From Bifidobacterium pseudolongum subsp. pseudolongum DSM 20099 (lineage in GTDB: Bacteria; Actinomycetota; Actinomycetes; Actinomycetales; Bifidobacteriaceae), in contig NZ_JDTZ01000002.1 of NCBI RefSeq assembly GCF_000771225.1, positions 248,001-312,000 of the forward strand: DNA of 64,000 bases, in the 5' to 3' direction. This document shows, one piece after another, positions 1-12,448 of the stretch. Under the pieces are notes generated by a model. It was not told the origin of the DNA. It did not search any database and saw only the letters and a list, made by a program, of their open reading frames with translations. A program made the position numbers and the translations under genes. Within the stretch, counting starts at the first letter, position 1. Each line of letters opens with the position of its first letter.

Positions 1-273
1 GAAATTGCTGTTTGGATCCTGGTATGGAGTGGACATGATGTTCCCTTCCTTCCTTTGCTATTCTCACGCGCACCGCCGGCCGGAGCCGGAGCGCACGCCT
101 TTGCTGAGGCTTGCATGGATGCCTGCCTGCACTGCAGGCAACCGAACCTTCTTCAAGTCTCGCCCATTTTTGGGCGCCGAAGTGCACTTTACGCATTTTT
201 TACGGTCAGCGTATCCTTTTGACAAATCCACCGATTCATGGCCTCACGCAAGGCCTGACGCATACCCGCGCAC

Positions 274-310
274 CTGCCGCTATGTCACGAAAGCTCTATA
301 GTGTGGAGCC
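274..310 (+). promoter_or_regulatory. Putative promoter of the M13 peptidase gene
   Basis: A -10-like TATAGT lies at 297-302, with only eight bases between it and the ATG at 311. A weak -35 candidate (CTGCCG) lies at 274-279. The spacing would put the transcription start at or next to the ATG, so the mRNA may be leaderless. The GGAG just before the ATG is too close to act as a normal ribosome binding site. The rest of 1-273 shows no convincing gene, only a short imperfect hairpin near 121-140. Confidence 0.4.
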
Positions 311-2416
311 ATGACTAGCACAACCACTGCGAACACCGCACATGCCCCACTCTCTTCAGGCATCGACCCCTCCTCTTTCTCCTCGGTGATCAAGCCCGCG
401 GACGACCTGTTCCGCTACGTGAACGGCCCGTGGATCGACACGTACATCCTGCCCGACGACCGTTCGCGCTTCGGCTCGTTCGACCGACTCGCCGAAAATG
501 CCGAGCAGCAAATCCGTGACATCCTCGAGTCCAGCGGCGACGAGGCCGCCAAATCGAAGACACTGTATGCCTCGTTCCTCGACACCGACGCCGTGGAGGC
601 CGCAGGCGTAGAACCGATCCGCGCAGACCTGGACGCGATCGACAACGCCGATTCGAAGGCCGCGCTGACCGAGGCGCTCGGCGCGATGAGCCCCTACGGC
701 GGCCCGGACCTGTTCGGGTTCGACATCTTCGGCGACTTCAACAACCCCGACGTGAACATCATGCACATGAGCCAGGGCGGGCTCGGCCTGCCCGACGAGG
801 CGTACTACCGCGAGGACCACTACGCGCCGATCCGCGACGCCTATGTGCGCATGGTGGCGGCCCAGCTCAGGAACGCGGGCTGTGCGCACGACGACGAAGC
901 GCAGGAGCAGGCCCAGCGCCTGCTCGACGTGGAGACGGCCATCGCCGCGCACCACTGGGACAACGTGGCGACGCGCGACTCGCAGAAGACGAACAATCCC
1001 ACCGACTTCGCCGAACTCAAGACGATGCTCGCCGACTTCGACATCGAGGCGTGGGCGCAGGCCGTGCAGCGCGCCTATGACGGGTCCGCCACCTCCCGCA
1101 CCTACGCCGTGGACGTGCTCGGCGCGCTCGCGCATGTGAATGTGATGGAGCCGTCGTTCTTCACCGGCCTCAACGAGTTCTGGCGCGACGCCCAGCTCGA
1201 CGACCTCAAGCTGTGGGCACGCGTGCACACGATCGTGGGCCGCGCGAGCATGCTGAGCCGCGACTTCGATTCCGCGAATTTCGAGTTCTACGGCAAGACG
1301 CTTTCGGGCACCAAGGAGCAGCGCGTGCGTTGGAAGCGCGGCGTCTCGCTCGTCAACGGCATCTGCGGTGAGGACGTGGGCCGCATCTACGTGCGCAAGC
1401 ACTTCCCCGAATCGTCGAAGACGCGCATGGAAGAGCTCGTGCACAATCTGATCGAGGCCTACCACGTCTCAATCCTCAACAGCGACTGGCTCGGCGACGA
1501 GACGAAGCGCAAGGCGCTCGATAAGCTCGACCACTTCGAGGCGAAGATCGGCTACACGAACCACTGGCGCGACTACACGGCGCTCGACGTGCATGCCGAC
1601 TCCGGTCTCGTCGAGAACATGCGCGCCGCCGCCGTGTACGAATTCGGCTACCAGATGGCCAAGTGCGGCAAGCCGGTGGACAAGGACGAGTGGCTCATGA
1701 ACCCGCAAACAGTGAACGCGTATTACGAGCCGACGCTCAACATCATCGTGTTCCCCGCAGCGATCCTGCAGCCGCCGTTCTTCAACCCTGAGGCTGAGGA
1801 CGCCGTCAACTACGGCGGCATCGGCTCGGTGATCGGCCACGAGATCGGCCATGGTTTCGACGATCAGGGCGCACAGTTCAACGGCGAAGGCAAGCTCGAG
1901 GACTGGTGGACCGCCGAAGACAAGCAGCGGTTCCAGGAACTGACCAAGGCGCTCATCGCGCAGTACGACCAGTTCGTGCCGGTGCAGCTGCAGGAGAAGT
2001 ATGCGGACAATCCCGATCAGGCCCCGCATGTGAACGGCGCGCTGACGATCGGTGAGAACATCGGCGATCTGAGCGGCGTCAACATCGCGCTCAAAGCCTA
2101 CGCCTTCGCCCTCGACGAAGCAGCCGGACGCCCGATTGACGGATCGCCCGCCGGTATCGAGGCCGCGCTTGACGAGGCGCCGGTGCTCGACGGGTTCACC
2201 GGACTGCAGCGTTTCTTCCTGGGCTATGCGGCCATCTGGCGCACCAAGAACCGCGACGAACTGGCCGAACAGTACCTGCAGATCGACCCGCATTCCCCCG
2301 CCGAGAACCGCACCAACGGCATCGCGCGCAATGTGGACCTGTTCTACAAGGCCTTCGGCGTGACGCCCGAAGACCGCATGTGGCTCAAGCCCGAGGAACG
2401 CGTGCACATCTGGTAA
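311..2416 (+). CDS. pepO: M13 family zinc endopeptidase (PepO/neprilysin-like)
   Basis: This 701-residue protein matches the usual length of bacterial M13 oligopeptidases, which cleave short peptides. The zinc motif HEIGH is at residues 510-514 inside GHEIGHGFDD. The third zinc ligand and its partner are in GENIGDLSG (E582, D586). The N-terminal motif NGPWID and the C-terminal motif ending HIW are typical of the family. No signal peptide or membrane segment is visible, so it is probably cytoplasmic, as PepO is in lactic acid bacteria and bifidobacteria. It stands alone on the plus strand and converges on the SSB-like gene 15 bases downstream. The family call is secure; its natural peptides are not known from the sequence. 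Confidence 0.95.
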   Translation: MTSTTTANTAHAPLSSGIDPSSFSSVIKPADDLFRYVNGPWIDTYILPDDRSRFGSFDRLAENAEQQIRDILESSGDEAAKSKTLYASFLDTDAVEAAGVEPIRADLDAIDNADSKAALTEALGAMSPYGGPDLFGFDIFGDFNNPDVNIMHMSQGGLGLPDEAYYREDHYAPIRDAYVRMVAAQLRNAGCAHDDEAQEQAQRLLDVETAIAAHHWDNVATRDSQKTNNPTDFAELKTMLADFDIEAWAQAVQRAYDGSATSRTYAVDVLGALAHVNVMEPSFFTGLNEFWRDAQLDDLKLWARVHTIVGRASMLSRDFDSANFEFYGKTLSGTKEQRVRWKRGVSLVNGICGEDVGRIYVRKHFPESSKTRMEELVHNLIEAYHVSILNSDWLGDETKRKALDKLDHFEAKIGYTNHWRDYTALDVHADSGLVENMRAAAVYEFGYQMAKCGKPVDKDEWLMNPQTVNAYYEPTLNIIVFPAAILQPPFFNPEAEDAVNYGGIGSVIGHEIGHGFDDQGAQFNGEGKLEDWWTAEDKQRFQELTKALIAQYDQFVPVQLQEKYADNPDQAPHVNGALTIGENIGDLSGVNIALKAYAFALDEAAGRPIDGSPAGIEAALDEAPVLDGFTGLQRFFLGYAAIWRTKNRDELAEQYLQIDPHSPAENRTNGIARNVDLFYKAFGVTPEDRMWLKPEERVHIW

Positions 2417-2431
2417 TCCGGTTTGCGTGCC

Positions 2432-3031
2432 TTAGAACGACGGCTTCTCATCGGTGAATTCCTCATGGGGATGGTCCGTCCCGCCGCCTGCCGTGGATTG
2501 TGCGGGTGGTGCGGTTTCCGGGGCACCGTCACCTTGGCTTGGTGGCATGGCGGCCGCACCGACCAATTCGACCGGTGCGGCCGCTTCTGTATCTGCGGGC
2601 GTCGGCGGCGTGGTCTGCGCCGCGGGCGCCTGCACGCGTTCGTCGTTGCCCTCACCTGTGGACTCCTTCGCCATCCTGCGGCAGATTGTGGTGACGTAAT
2701 TGAGGTCGTGCCCCACATTGCTCGCTTCGAGGACGAGCCGCGAATGCATCTCGCCGTCCTCGCCCGCCCATTCCTCGGTGCCGAGCACACCGCAGACGAT
2801 GACCGGATTGCCTTTGCGGATGGAGCCCATGATGTTGAGCGCGAGCGAACGGAACGCTTTGACGGCAATCCATGTGGTGGGCAGCTGTTGCCATGTGCCG
2901 GTTTTGTCGAGATACCGGCGCGTGCACCCCATTCTGAAAACGCACGCCGGTTTGGCGGGGTCTTTGCCATAGAGCGTGGGGTCGTTGCCCACATTGCCGG
3001 TGATGGTGACGAGAGCCTGTTGCAGTGCCAT
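2432..3031 (-). CDS. ssb: Single-stranded DNA-binding protein (SSB-like)
   Basis: The start ATG at 3031 follows a GAAAGGA ribosome binding site and gives 199 residues; an upstream in-frame ATG at 3079 has no such site. The first ~110 residues form an OB fold: ALVTITGNVGNDP, then KGNPVIVCGVLGTEEW and a following strand, as in SSB proteins. The remaining ~90 residues are low-complexity and rich in Ala, Pro and Thr. The last residues (DEKPSF) are acidic and end in Phe, resembling the SSB tip that recruits partner proteins, although the canonical DDDIPF is not present. The bifidobacterial replicative ssb normally lies beside rpsF and rpsR; this copy is isolated, so it may be a second paralogue used in recombination or repair. 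Confidence 0.8.
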   Translation of the reverse strand: MALQQALVTITGNVGNDPTLYGKDPAKPACVFRMGCTRRYLDKTGTWQQLPTTWIAVKAFRSLALNIMGSIRKGNPVIVCGVLGTEEWAGEDGEMHSRLVLEASNVGHDLNYVTTICRRMAKESTGEGNDERVQAPAAQTTPPTPADTEAAAPVELVGAAAMPPSQGDGAPETAPPAQSTAGGGTDHPHEEFTDEKPSF

Positions 3032-3149
3032 GATGGATCCTTTCGTGCAGAACCATGCGTCCGTGCATGGTGCCTGCATCCACTGTCGCCCAGCGCTCAG
3101 GCCCGAGGCAAATCAAACGATCCCCTGTGGTCGGACGCCCCATGACAAA

Positions 3150-3189
3150 GGCGGGGTGTGGATGGAGTCAGCTCCATCCACACCCCGCC
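3150..3189 (-). terminator. Strong hairpin terminator downstream of proS
   Basis: A perfect 18-bp inverted repeat (3150-3167 and 3172-3189) has a four-base loop TCAG. It lies 38 bases after the proS stop on the minus strand. The bases that follow on that strand (CTTTGTC) are only moderately T-rich. Confidence 0.8.
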
Positions 3190-3226
3190 CACAATATGTT
3201 GGCTGGCTGCCCTAGCTATGACCCGG

Positions 3227-5032
3227 TTACTTGAGCATGGCCTCAAGGCGGTCGGCGATCACCTGCGCGGCGGATTCCGCTGGCACCGCCTGGTTGTTCT
3301 CGCCGTTGCGGTCACGCACTTCGATTGTGCCGTTGTTGACGGTGTCGCGGCCCGCGACGGCGATGATCGGCACGCCGATGAGTTCGGCGTCTTTGAACTT
3401 GACGCCCGGCGAGACCTTCTTGCGGTCGTCGAAGATGACCTCGATGCCGCGGCCCTCGAGTTCGGCCACGAGTGTTTCGGCGGCCTCGAACGCCTGTGCG
3501 TCCTTGCCGGTGGCCACGATGTGCACCTGGGCGGGTGCGATATTCGCCGGCCATGCCAGGCCACGGTCGTCGTGGTGCGTCTCGGCGATGCATGCGAGCA
3601 CACGGCTCACGCCGATGCCGTAGCAGCCCATCCATACCGGCACCGTCTTGCCGTTCTGGTCGAGCACCTTGAGGCCGAGTGCCTCGGAGTACTTGAGGCC
3701 GAGCTGGAACACCTGGCCGATCTCCACGCCGCGTTCGAAGCTGAGCGGGCCCGAGCCGTCCGGGCTCATGTCGCCATCGCGCACCTCGACGGCCTCCACC
3801 ACGCCGTCGGCCTCGAAATCACGGCCGTACACCAGGTCGTAGTAATCCACATCCACTTCGTCGGCGCCGGTGAACCACGCCGAACCGCGGGCCACGTGCG
3901 CGTCGATGAAGTAGCGCAGCGCATTGTCGCCGTCGTTCTGCGGGCCGAACGCCATCGGTCCGATGTAGCCCTGCACGAGTTCGGGGTGCGCCTTGAGGTC
4001 CTCTTCGGTCGCCTCCTCGAGTTCGGCCGGGGCGAACTGCGCCTCGAGCCGCTTCATGTCGATCGTGCGGTCGCCCGGAATGCCCACAACGACCAGTTCA
4101 CGCCACGGCTCGTCATGCTCGTCGTCCTCGGCGTGCTTCACCGCCACGACGACGTTCTTCAGGATGTCCGCGGCGGCCCAGTCACGGCCGTCCTCGCGCG
4201 GGTATTCGGCGTTCGCGAACGCCACCATCTCGTCGATCGTGCGCGCGTTCGGCGTGGCGCGCTTCGTCGCGGCGGGCGTCGCGGACGCATCGATCTCCTC
4301 CACTTCGGGCGTGTGCAGCGCCTCCACATTCCATGCCTTGCCAGAGGGCGCGAGCGCGAACGTGTCTTCACCGATCGGCATTGGCGCGAGGAACTCCTCG
4401 GACGCCGAGCCGCCCATCGGGCCGCTCATGGCGAACACTGGCACATACTTCAGGTCGAGGCGCTGGAAGATGCGCTCATACGCGCCGCGCTCGTCCATGT
4501 ACGCCTGGCGCATGCCCTCTTCGTCCACGGTGAACGAATAGGCATCCTTCATGATGAACTCGCGGCCGCGGATGAGCCCCGCGCGCGGACGGAACTCGTC
4601 GCGGTACTTCGTCTGGATCTGGTACAGCGTGACGGGCAGGTCCTTGTACGACGAATACATGTCCTTCACGAGCAGCGTGAACATCTCCTCGTGCGTGGGG
4701 GCGAGCAGATAGTCGGACTCGTGGCGGTCCTTCAAACGGAAGATGTTGTCGCCGTACTCCTCCCAACGGTGGGTCGCCTCATACGGCTCGCGCGGCAGCA
4801 GCGCGGGGAAATGCACCTCCTGCGCGCCGATGCCGTTGATCTCCTCGCGGATGATCTCCTCGATCTTGTTGAGCACGGACAGGCCGAGCGGCAGCCACGT
4901 CCAGATGCCGGGCGCGGCCTTGCGGATATAGCCGGCGCGCTGGAGCAGTTTTGCGGAATCGACGTCTGCGTCTGCGGGGTCTTCGCGCAGCGTACGCAGG
5001 AACAACGTGGACATTCGAAGTGCAGTAGTCAT
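3227..5032 (-). CDS. proS: Prolyl-tRNA synthetase (bacterial type)
   Basis: This class II aminoacyl-tRNA synthetase charges tRNA-Pro. At 601 residues it has the bacterial layout: catalytic core, an inserted editing (INS) domain between class II motifs 2 and 3 (about residues 220-400), and a C-terminal anticodon-binding domain. Motif 2 is visible as [17 protein letters not shown] and motif 3 as GCYGIGVSR. The ATG at 5032 has no Shine-Dalgarno sequence; a CATAAT -10-like box lies eight bases upstream (5041-5046), consistent with a leaderless message. An alternative start at 5014 also lacks a ribosome binding site. Confidence 0.96.
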   Translation of the reverse strand: MTTALRMSTLFLRTLREDPADADVDSAKLLQRAGYIRKAAPGIWTWLPLGLSVLNKIEEIIREEINGIGAQEVHFPALLPREPYEATHRWEEYGDNIFRLKDRHESDYLLAPTHEEMFTLLVKDMYSSYKDLPVTLYQIQTKYRDEFRPRAGLIRGREFIMKDAYSFTVDEEGMRQAYMDERGAYERIFQRLDLKYVPVFAMSGPMGGSASEEFLAPMPIGEDTFALAPSGKAWNVEALHTPEVEEIDASATPAATKRATPNARTIDEMVAFANAEYPREDGRDWAAADILKNVVVAVKHAEDDEHDEPWRELVVVGIPGDRTIDMKRLEAQFAPAELEEATEEDLKAHPELVQGYIGPMAFGPQNDGDNALRYFIDAHVARGSAWFTGADEVDVDYYDLVYGRDFEADGVVEAVEVRDGDMSPDGSGPLSFERGVEIGQVFQLGLKYSEALGLKVLDQNGKTVPVWMGCYGIGVSRVLACIAETHHDDRGLAWPANIAPAQVHIVATGKDAQAFEAAETLVAELEGRGIEVIFDDRKKVSPGVKFKDAELIGVPIIAVAGRDTVNNGTIEVRDRNGENNQAVPAESAAQVIADRLEAMLK

Positions 5033-5072
5033 ACTGTCAAATTATGCGTATTCCCAGACATCTGCGGGCGGT

Positions 5073-5498
5073 TCACCTACCGTCGCCGGTGCGGCTTTCC
5101 ACATCCTCCTCGAGCATCTCGTCGTTCACCGTGTGCAGCGGGTAGATGAAGATCATGAGCATGCACACGCAGCCGATGAAATACAGCACATCGCACAATG
5201 CCACGGCGCCGAACGAGACGAAGTCGTTGGGGATGAGCAGGCCGATCACCATGACGACCATGCCCACGACCGGCAGCAGCTGCCACACCCACGGATTCGG
5301 CGCGTGTTCGCGCGTCTTAGCGCGCACCGAAAGCTGGTAGAACGGCACGATGAACATAAGCCCGCCCACAATGGTGAGCAGATCCGACAGCTTGACCCAG
5401 TTCCACACCGGCACCGGCGCCGAGTTGTACATGATGAACGCCACGAACAGCACGATCGCGCCGATCCCCGAAATGATGTATGCGTTCCTGTGCTTCAT
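5073..5498 (-). CDS. Small four-helix membrane protein of unknown function
   Basis: The 141-residue protein starts at an ATG with a good site (GAGGAGACGCC). It has four hydrophobic segments, at about residues 8-25, 38-56, 74-92 and 98-118. A polar tail rich in Asp and Glu ends the protein. No family is recognised. It sits between the helicase gene (start side upstream) and proS on the same strand; the 40-base gap to proS contains the proS promoter candidate. A compact hairpin (CGCGGG...CCCGCG) lies in its leader around 5526-5545. Confidence 0.7.
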   Translation of the reverse strand: MKHRNAYIISGIGAIVLFVAFIMYNSAPVPVWNWVKLSDLLTIVGGLMFIVPFYQLSVRAKTREHAPNPWVWQLLPVVGMVVMVIGLLIPNDFVSFGAVALCDVLYFIGCVCMLMIFIYPLHTVNDEMLEEDVESRTGDGR

Positions 5499-5646
5499 GG
5501 CGTCTCCTCTTCTTGATTGCTGCGGGCGCGGGCATCATACCCGCGTACTGGTTCACAGCAACCCATTGTAGTTACGGCCGTCTCACACACGTGCCGGCAC
5601 TTCGCAGAGCGTATTCCGCGCCGCGCGCACGCCGCCCGAAGTCCAG

Positions 5647-7053
5647 TTAGAACAGCTCGTCCTGCATGAACTCGTCTTCCTCATGCGCGCGCTGCCGCTG
5701 CACGAACGACTCGGCGCCATCGTGCGCCAATTGCCGCACCGCTTCCGCCGACTTGGCGCGCAGGTCGCCATCAAGCCGGATTGCGTCGTCGCTCACGAGG
5801 AACATGCGCTCGTTCACCCCGGTCAGGTACAGCCCGTTGAGCCGCTCCACGCGCGACAGCGCCACGTACCCCATACCGGGCGCGAATGTGCGCTTGAGGT
5901 CCATCACCGCGGAGTCGAGCGTCATGCCCTGCGACTTGTGGATCGTGATCGCCCATGCACACCGCAGCGGCACTTGCGAAACCGCGGCGAGCACGGTCTC
6001 GCCGTCCATCATCTGCCAATCGCTTGGTTTCATCGTCACCGTGTTGCCGTTCTCGAACTCGACGATCGGCCAGCCGCCCTTGTTCTCGTTCGCGAATCCG
6101 CGCACAGTGCCGAGCGAGCCGTTGACGTACTGGTGATCCTGGTCGTTGCGCACGGCCATCACCTCCGCCCCGGCTTTGAGCACGAGCAGTTTCGGCGCGA
6201 GCATGTTGCGTTCGAGCCGTTCCACGAGGTTCGCCGGCCCCGCCGTCTGCGCCGCGAACGTGTGCTCTTCGGCGTCGATCTGCCGCAGGCGTTGGTCGTT
6301 GAGTTGGTCCGCCTGCCTGTTCACCGGGAACAGGCTCACCGCCTGCCGTCCCGGCTCGGGCAGCACACCGAGGCGCGTGACGAGCATATCGCGGTCCCGC
6401 TGGCTCACACAGCCCTGACGGATGTCAGTGAGCACGCGCAGCAGTTGGCCGTCGTCCTGACGGTGCTGTTCGTCGAGATAACAGATCACCGGATCAAGCT
6501 CGCTCCACGCGAACGATTCGGTGATGAACCCCTCCGGATTGCGGCCGGCGCGCGCATACCGCTCACGCGAGGCCAGGTATTCCGGACTCGGTGTGATCAC
6601 GTCGTGGTTGCGGGAGGAGACACTGACCGGAGGCAGTTGGAAGAAATCACCCGAAAGCACCACCTGCAGCCCGCCGAACGGACGGCTGTCGTGGCGCACG
6701 ATGCGGCAGATCTGGTCGACCATGTCGAACAGCCACGCATGCATCATCGAGACCTCGTCGATGACGAGCACGTCCGCCGCGTTGAGCTTGGTGCGCCGGC
6801 GGCTGCGGATGAGCTTGATGAGCTGCTCGGTGAGCGCGGTCGCCACGCCCGCACCGCTCCATGAATGGATCGTCTGGCCATTGATGTGTGTGGCTGCGAT
6901 GCCGGTGGACGCAGTGACGGCGACCGACGCGCCATGCGCGCGGGCGTGGTGGATGAACTCGTTGAGTGTATAGGTCTTGCCCGCGCCCGGCGCGCCGGTG
7001 AGGAACACATTGGCGCCGGCCTCCATGATGCTCAGCGCTTCGGATTGCCGCAT
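5647..7053 (-). CDS. Pif1/RecD-like superfamily 1 DNA helicase
   Basis: This 468-residue protein is an ATP-dependent 5'-3' helicase of the Pif1 type by motif content. Walker A is GAPGAGKT near residue 20, followed by TASTGIAATHINGQTIHSW (motif Ia region) and Walker B VLVIDEVSMMH. The C-terminal third carries WAITIHKSQGMTLD (motif V) and GYVALSRVERLNGL (motif VI), typical of Pif1 and Dda. It is at the minimum size for the family, with no extra N- or C-terminal domain. Its ATG lies one base after the stop of the HAD gene, so the two are co-transcribed and probably translationally coupled. Likely roles are G-quadruplex or D-loop unwinding, inferred from the family. Confidence 0.88.
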   Translation of the reverse strand: MRQSEALSIMEAGANVFLTGAPGAGKTYTLNEFIHHARAHGASVAVTASTGIAATHINGQTIHSWSGAGVATALTEQLIKLIRSRRRTKLNAADVLVIDEVSMMHAWLFDMVDQICRIVRHDSRPFGGLQVVLSGDFFQLPPVSVSSRNHDVITPSPEYLASRERYARAGRNPEGFITESFAWSELDPVICYLDEQHRQDDGQLLRVLTDIRQGCVSQRDRDMLVTRLGVLPEPGRQAVSLFPVNRQADQLNDQRLRQIDAEEHTFAAQTAGPANLVERLERNMLAPKLLVLKAGAEVMAVRNDQDHQYVNGSLGTVRGFANENKGGWPIVEFENGNTVTMKPSDWQMMDGETVLAAVSQVPLRCAWAITIHKSQGMTLDSAVMDLKRTFAPGMGYVALSRVERLNGLYLTGVNERMFLVSDDAIRLDGDLRAKSAEAVRQLAHDGAESFVQRQRAHEEDEFMQDELF

Positions 7054-7054
7054 G

Positions 7055-7903
7055 TCAGCCGACCATCCGGTCCACGACGCGGATCACACCTTCTTCGGTG
7101 TTCGCCGGCGCAAGGTAGCGCGCCGCCTTCTTGACGCCGTCGTGCGCATTGGCCATGGCGAACGAGAACCCCGCTTCGTTGAGCATGCCGATGTCGTTGA
7201 GGTAATCGCCGAACGCGGCAGTCTGCGCGCTGGTCACGCCAAGGGCGCGCTGGATGGCCTTGACGCCTTCGCCCTTGTCCACATGCTTGTCCATGATGTC
7301 GACCCAATGCGCGCCCGAAACCACATACTCGTACGGGTCCTGCACGAACCCGAGCTCCTTGCGCGCCATGGCTTCGGCGTCGCCGAAGTCGAAGATGGCG
7401 AGCTTGAGGATCTTCTCATCGGGGTACCGCAGCACCTCGCGCAGATCCTTGACTTCGGTGAGCACCTTGTAGTATTTGCTCGCCTCGGTCACGAACGGTG
7501 TATCGGTGCGCTGGATGTACGCGCTGTTGAGCCCGCATATGACGAGCCCCAGGTTTTCGCTCGTGGATTCGACCATGCTGATTGTCTCGTCGGTGATCTC
7601 GTGGTTCACACCGTGCGTCTCCACGACCTGGCCGTCGACCGCCACCACGTTGCCGTTTTCCGCGATGACCGACATCGGCCGGCCCGCGCGCGCGAACATC
7701 TGCTGCAGCGTCTGGTATTGGCGGCCGCTCGCGGGCACGAATGTGATGCCACGCTGTTCAAGGCGGTCCAGCAGCGGCCAGAAACCCACTGGCAGCTCGC
7801 TGTCGCCGTCGAGCAGTGTGCCATCCATATCCGCCACCACGAGGCGAATGTCCTGCGGTGTGTCGATTGAGGTCCAATCCTTCAGTTCATCGGTCATGCC
7901 CAT
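7055..7903 (-). CDS. HAD superfamily phosphatase, Cof-type
   Basis: The 282-residue protein is a Cof/IIB-type haloacid dehalogenase hydrolase, which removes phosphate from sugar phosphates, flavin nucleotides or other small molecules. Motif I is DMDGTLLD near residue 30, motif II is the Ser/Thr in FVPASGRQ, and motifs III and IV appear as the Lys in HVDKGEGVKAIQ and the Asp in AAFGDYLNDIGML. The cap domain sits between motifs II and III. It is the middle gene of orn-HAD-helicase: 12 bases after orn and one base before the helicase. Start may be 7903 or the second ATG at 7897. The exact substrate cannot be read from the sequence. Confidence 0.88.
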   Translation of the reverse strand: MGMTDELKDWTSIDTPQDIRLVVADMDGTLLDGDSELPVGFWPLLDRLEQRGITFVPASGRQYQTLQQMFARAGRPMSVIAENGNVVAVDGQVVETHGVNHEITDETISMVESTSENLGLVICGLNSAYIQRTDTPFVTEASKYYKVLTEVKDLREVLRYPDEKILKLAIFDFGDAEAMARKELGFVQDPYEYVVSGAHWVDIMDKHVDKGEGVKAIQRALGVTSAQTAAFGDYLNDIGMLNEAGFSFAMANAHDGVKKAARYLAPANTEEGVIRVVDRMVG

Positions 7904-7915
7904 GCCAGCTTTCGG

Positions 7916-8563
7916 TCACTTGTTCAGGATGCTTGACTGTTCCACCGCCGTGGCGATCTGCTGCGCCTGGGCGTCACTGGGCCCCGGTTCTGGTGCCATG
8001 ACCGCGGCACGGTAGTAGCGCAGTTCGTCAAGCGATTCGATGATGTCGGCGAGCGCGCGGTGGCCGCCATTCTTGGCAGGGCGGTTGCGGTAGACGGCCG
8101 GGTACCAGCGGCGGGCGAGCTCCTTGATCGTGCTCACATCGATCACGCGGTAGTGTAGGTGTTCCATCAGACCGGGCATGTACCGGTCGAGGAACTTCTT
8201 GTCGGAGCCCACGGAGTTGCCGGCGAGCAGCGGCTTGACGCCTTCCGGGGTGAACTGCTTCACGTACTCGATCACACGGCGTTCGGCCTCGGCCACGTCA
8301 AGGCCGTCGGCCCATTCGTCGATGAGTCCGGAACGGGTGTGCATGGCGCGCACGAAGTCGTTCATATGTGCCACGGCCGCGTCGGACGGCTTGATCACGA
8401 AGTCGATGCCCTCGTCGAGCACGTTGAGTTCGAAATCGGTCGGCACCACGGAGATCTCGCACAGCTCGTCGTGGAAGATGTCGAGCCCGGTCATCTCGCA
8501 GTCGATCCAGATGAGCCGGGAGTTCTTTGCCGAATACACTTCGTCGTCGTGTGCGTCCACCAT
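7916..8563 (-). CDS. orn: Oligoribonuclease (DEDDh 3'-5' exoribonuclease)
   Basis: Orn degrades the short RNA oligomers and pGpG left by other RNases. The DEDDh residues are visible: WIDCEMTGL (D, E), [16 protein letters not shown] (D) and GGHRALADI (H, D). The reading frame stays open far upstream, but the ATG at 8563 has a proper site (AGAGGAACCAC) and begins just before the conserved core, giving 215 residues against a usual 180-215. A C-terminal tail of about 30 residues is extra. It is the first gene of the orn-HAD-helicase unit. Confidence 0.93.
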   Translation of the reverse strand: MVDAHDDEVYSAKNSRLIWIDCEMTGLDIFHDELCEISVVPTDFELNVLDEGIDFVIKPSDAAVAHMNDFVRAMHTRSGLIDEWADGLDVAEAERRVIEYVKQFTPEGVKPLLAGNSVGSDKKFLDRYMPGLMEHLHYRVIDVSTIKELARRWYPAVYRNRPAKNGGHRALADIIESLDELRYYRAAVMAPEPGPSDAQAQQIATAVEQSSILNK

Positions 8564-8726
8564 GTGGTTCCTCTTTTCCTCGTTGGGTGCGGCAGGTGCG
8601 TTCCGTGCTGCGCATGCGTCGCGTTTGTGAACATTCGAGACTACCTCACGCTGCCGTAGTGCGCCAAGTTCTATCCTGACCGCAGAACAACTGCCCACTA
8701 TACGCGTGGGGGCGGTGCCTTGATAC

Positions 8727-8831
8727 TCATAGCGCCATGCCAGTGAACCCCTTGCTGTCGAGCCCCACCGCCAGCAATGCCGCAATGGCCTTGCCTCCAA
8801 CCATATGCCTATGCGTTTCCTTCTGTGTCAT
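8727..8831 (-). CDS. Possible 34-residue small protein
   Basis: A short ORF between guaB and orn starts at an ATG (8831, or 8834 immediately before it) preceded by AGAAGGGGACA, a good ribosome binding site. The product begins [20 protein letters not shown], with a polar N-terminus and a Gly/Ala/Leu-rich second half that could form an amphipathic or membrane helix. No family is recognised. The 8564-8939 gap otherwise holds the orn leader and the guaB terminator. Evidence is limited to the binding site and composition. Confidence 0.3.
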   Translation of the reverse strand: MTQKETHRHMVGGKAIAALLAVGLDSKGFTGMAL

Positions 8832-8880
8832 CATTGTCCCCTTCTTTTTGTATGTGCATGCCGGTATCGGCATATGGCAA

Positions 8881-8916
8881 GGGCCGCGCACATGCATGGC
8901 AGCATGCGCGCGGCCC
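8881..8916 (-). terminator. Terminator hairpin after guaB
   Basis: Fifteen-base arms (8881-8895 and 8902-8916) surround a six-base loop. One position is mismatched on the plus strand but becomes a G-U wobble in minus-strand RNA, which fits a guaB terminator 23 bases after the stop. Confidence 0.65.
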
Positions 8917-8939
8917 CTATCCATTGGTTCTTCTCGCCG

Positions 8940-11705
<2,766 letters not shown>

Positions 11706-11709
<4 letters not shown>

Positions 11710-12365
11710 GCGCCCAGACCACCACCGTTGAGGTGGATCGCGCGGCGGATCACCGCGGCCGGGATCACGCCTTCGCGCAGGATCTCGATGCCGTCGAGCC
11801 CATATGGGTCGGCCGCCACAACAGTGCTTGCCACATGCCCGGCCGTCGCGCCGCCGTCGATGTACAAGTCGATGGCATCTCCAAGCGACTCCACCGCCTC
11901 CTGCACGCAATGCGCGCTCTGTTCGCCCGAACGGTTCGCGCTCGACGCGGCGACCGGGCCGGTCACGCGCAGCATGGCGAGCGCCGTGACGCTGTTCGGC
12001 ACGCGGATGCCCTGCGTGCGCGCGCCGTTCGGGGCCACACGCACAGTCGCCAACGGGCTGCTGTCGCGCGCCACAGCGATCGGCGAGAACGCGCCCGGCA
12101 GGAATTGCGCGGCGAGCCGGTTGAGCGGCGACGGCAGGTCGAGCCCGAGCGCGTCCAGATCGTCCACCGAAGCCATGATCACTTGGAGCGCCTTGTATTG
12201 CGGGCGCCCTTTCGCTTTGTAGATGCGCGCGATCGCCTCTGGATTGCATGGGTCGCACACAATGCCGTACACGGTGTCGGTGGGCATCACCACGAGTCCG
12301 CCGCGCGCCAAGATCTGCTTCGCCTGTGCGAACGACTCTTCATCTGCTTTGCGTATCTGGCTCAT
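11706..12365 (-). CDS. tsaC: L-threonylcarbamoyladenylate synthase (TsaC/Sua5/YwlC)
   Basis: This enzyme makes threonylcarbamoyl-AMP for the t6A37 modification of tRNAs that read ANN codons. The 219-residue protein is a single YrdC domain without the Sua5 C-terminal domain. Conserved elements are GGLVVMPTDTVYGIVCDP, IYKAKGRPQYKALQV and GPVAASSANRSGE. The start at 12365 is preferred to an upstream ATG because it begins at the conserved domain. It follows prmC by about 80 bases and overlaps wecA by four bases. Confidence 0.93.
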
Positions 12366-12448
12366 ACTGCCTCCTTCATCACACCGTGCGCACGCGCGTC
12401 TCATTCCAACCTAGTACGGCAATCAGCCAACGCGCCAGCTGCCGAACG

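Noticed and set aside
1-310. Small plus-strand ORFs at 5-301 and 111-314
   Set aside because: No ribosome site or protein-like composition; they overlap the promoter region of the M13 peptidase gene.
3158-5149. Long open frame on the plus strand over proS
   Set aside because: It is the antisense of proS, rich in Arg, His and Val, without any domain or ribosome site; a by-product of high GC.
11710-12258. Upstream extension of the wecA frame
   Set aside because: This part is an out-of-frame reading of tsaC; WecA begins cleanly at the ATGA overlap at 11709.
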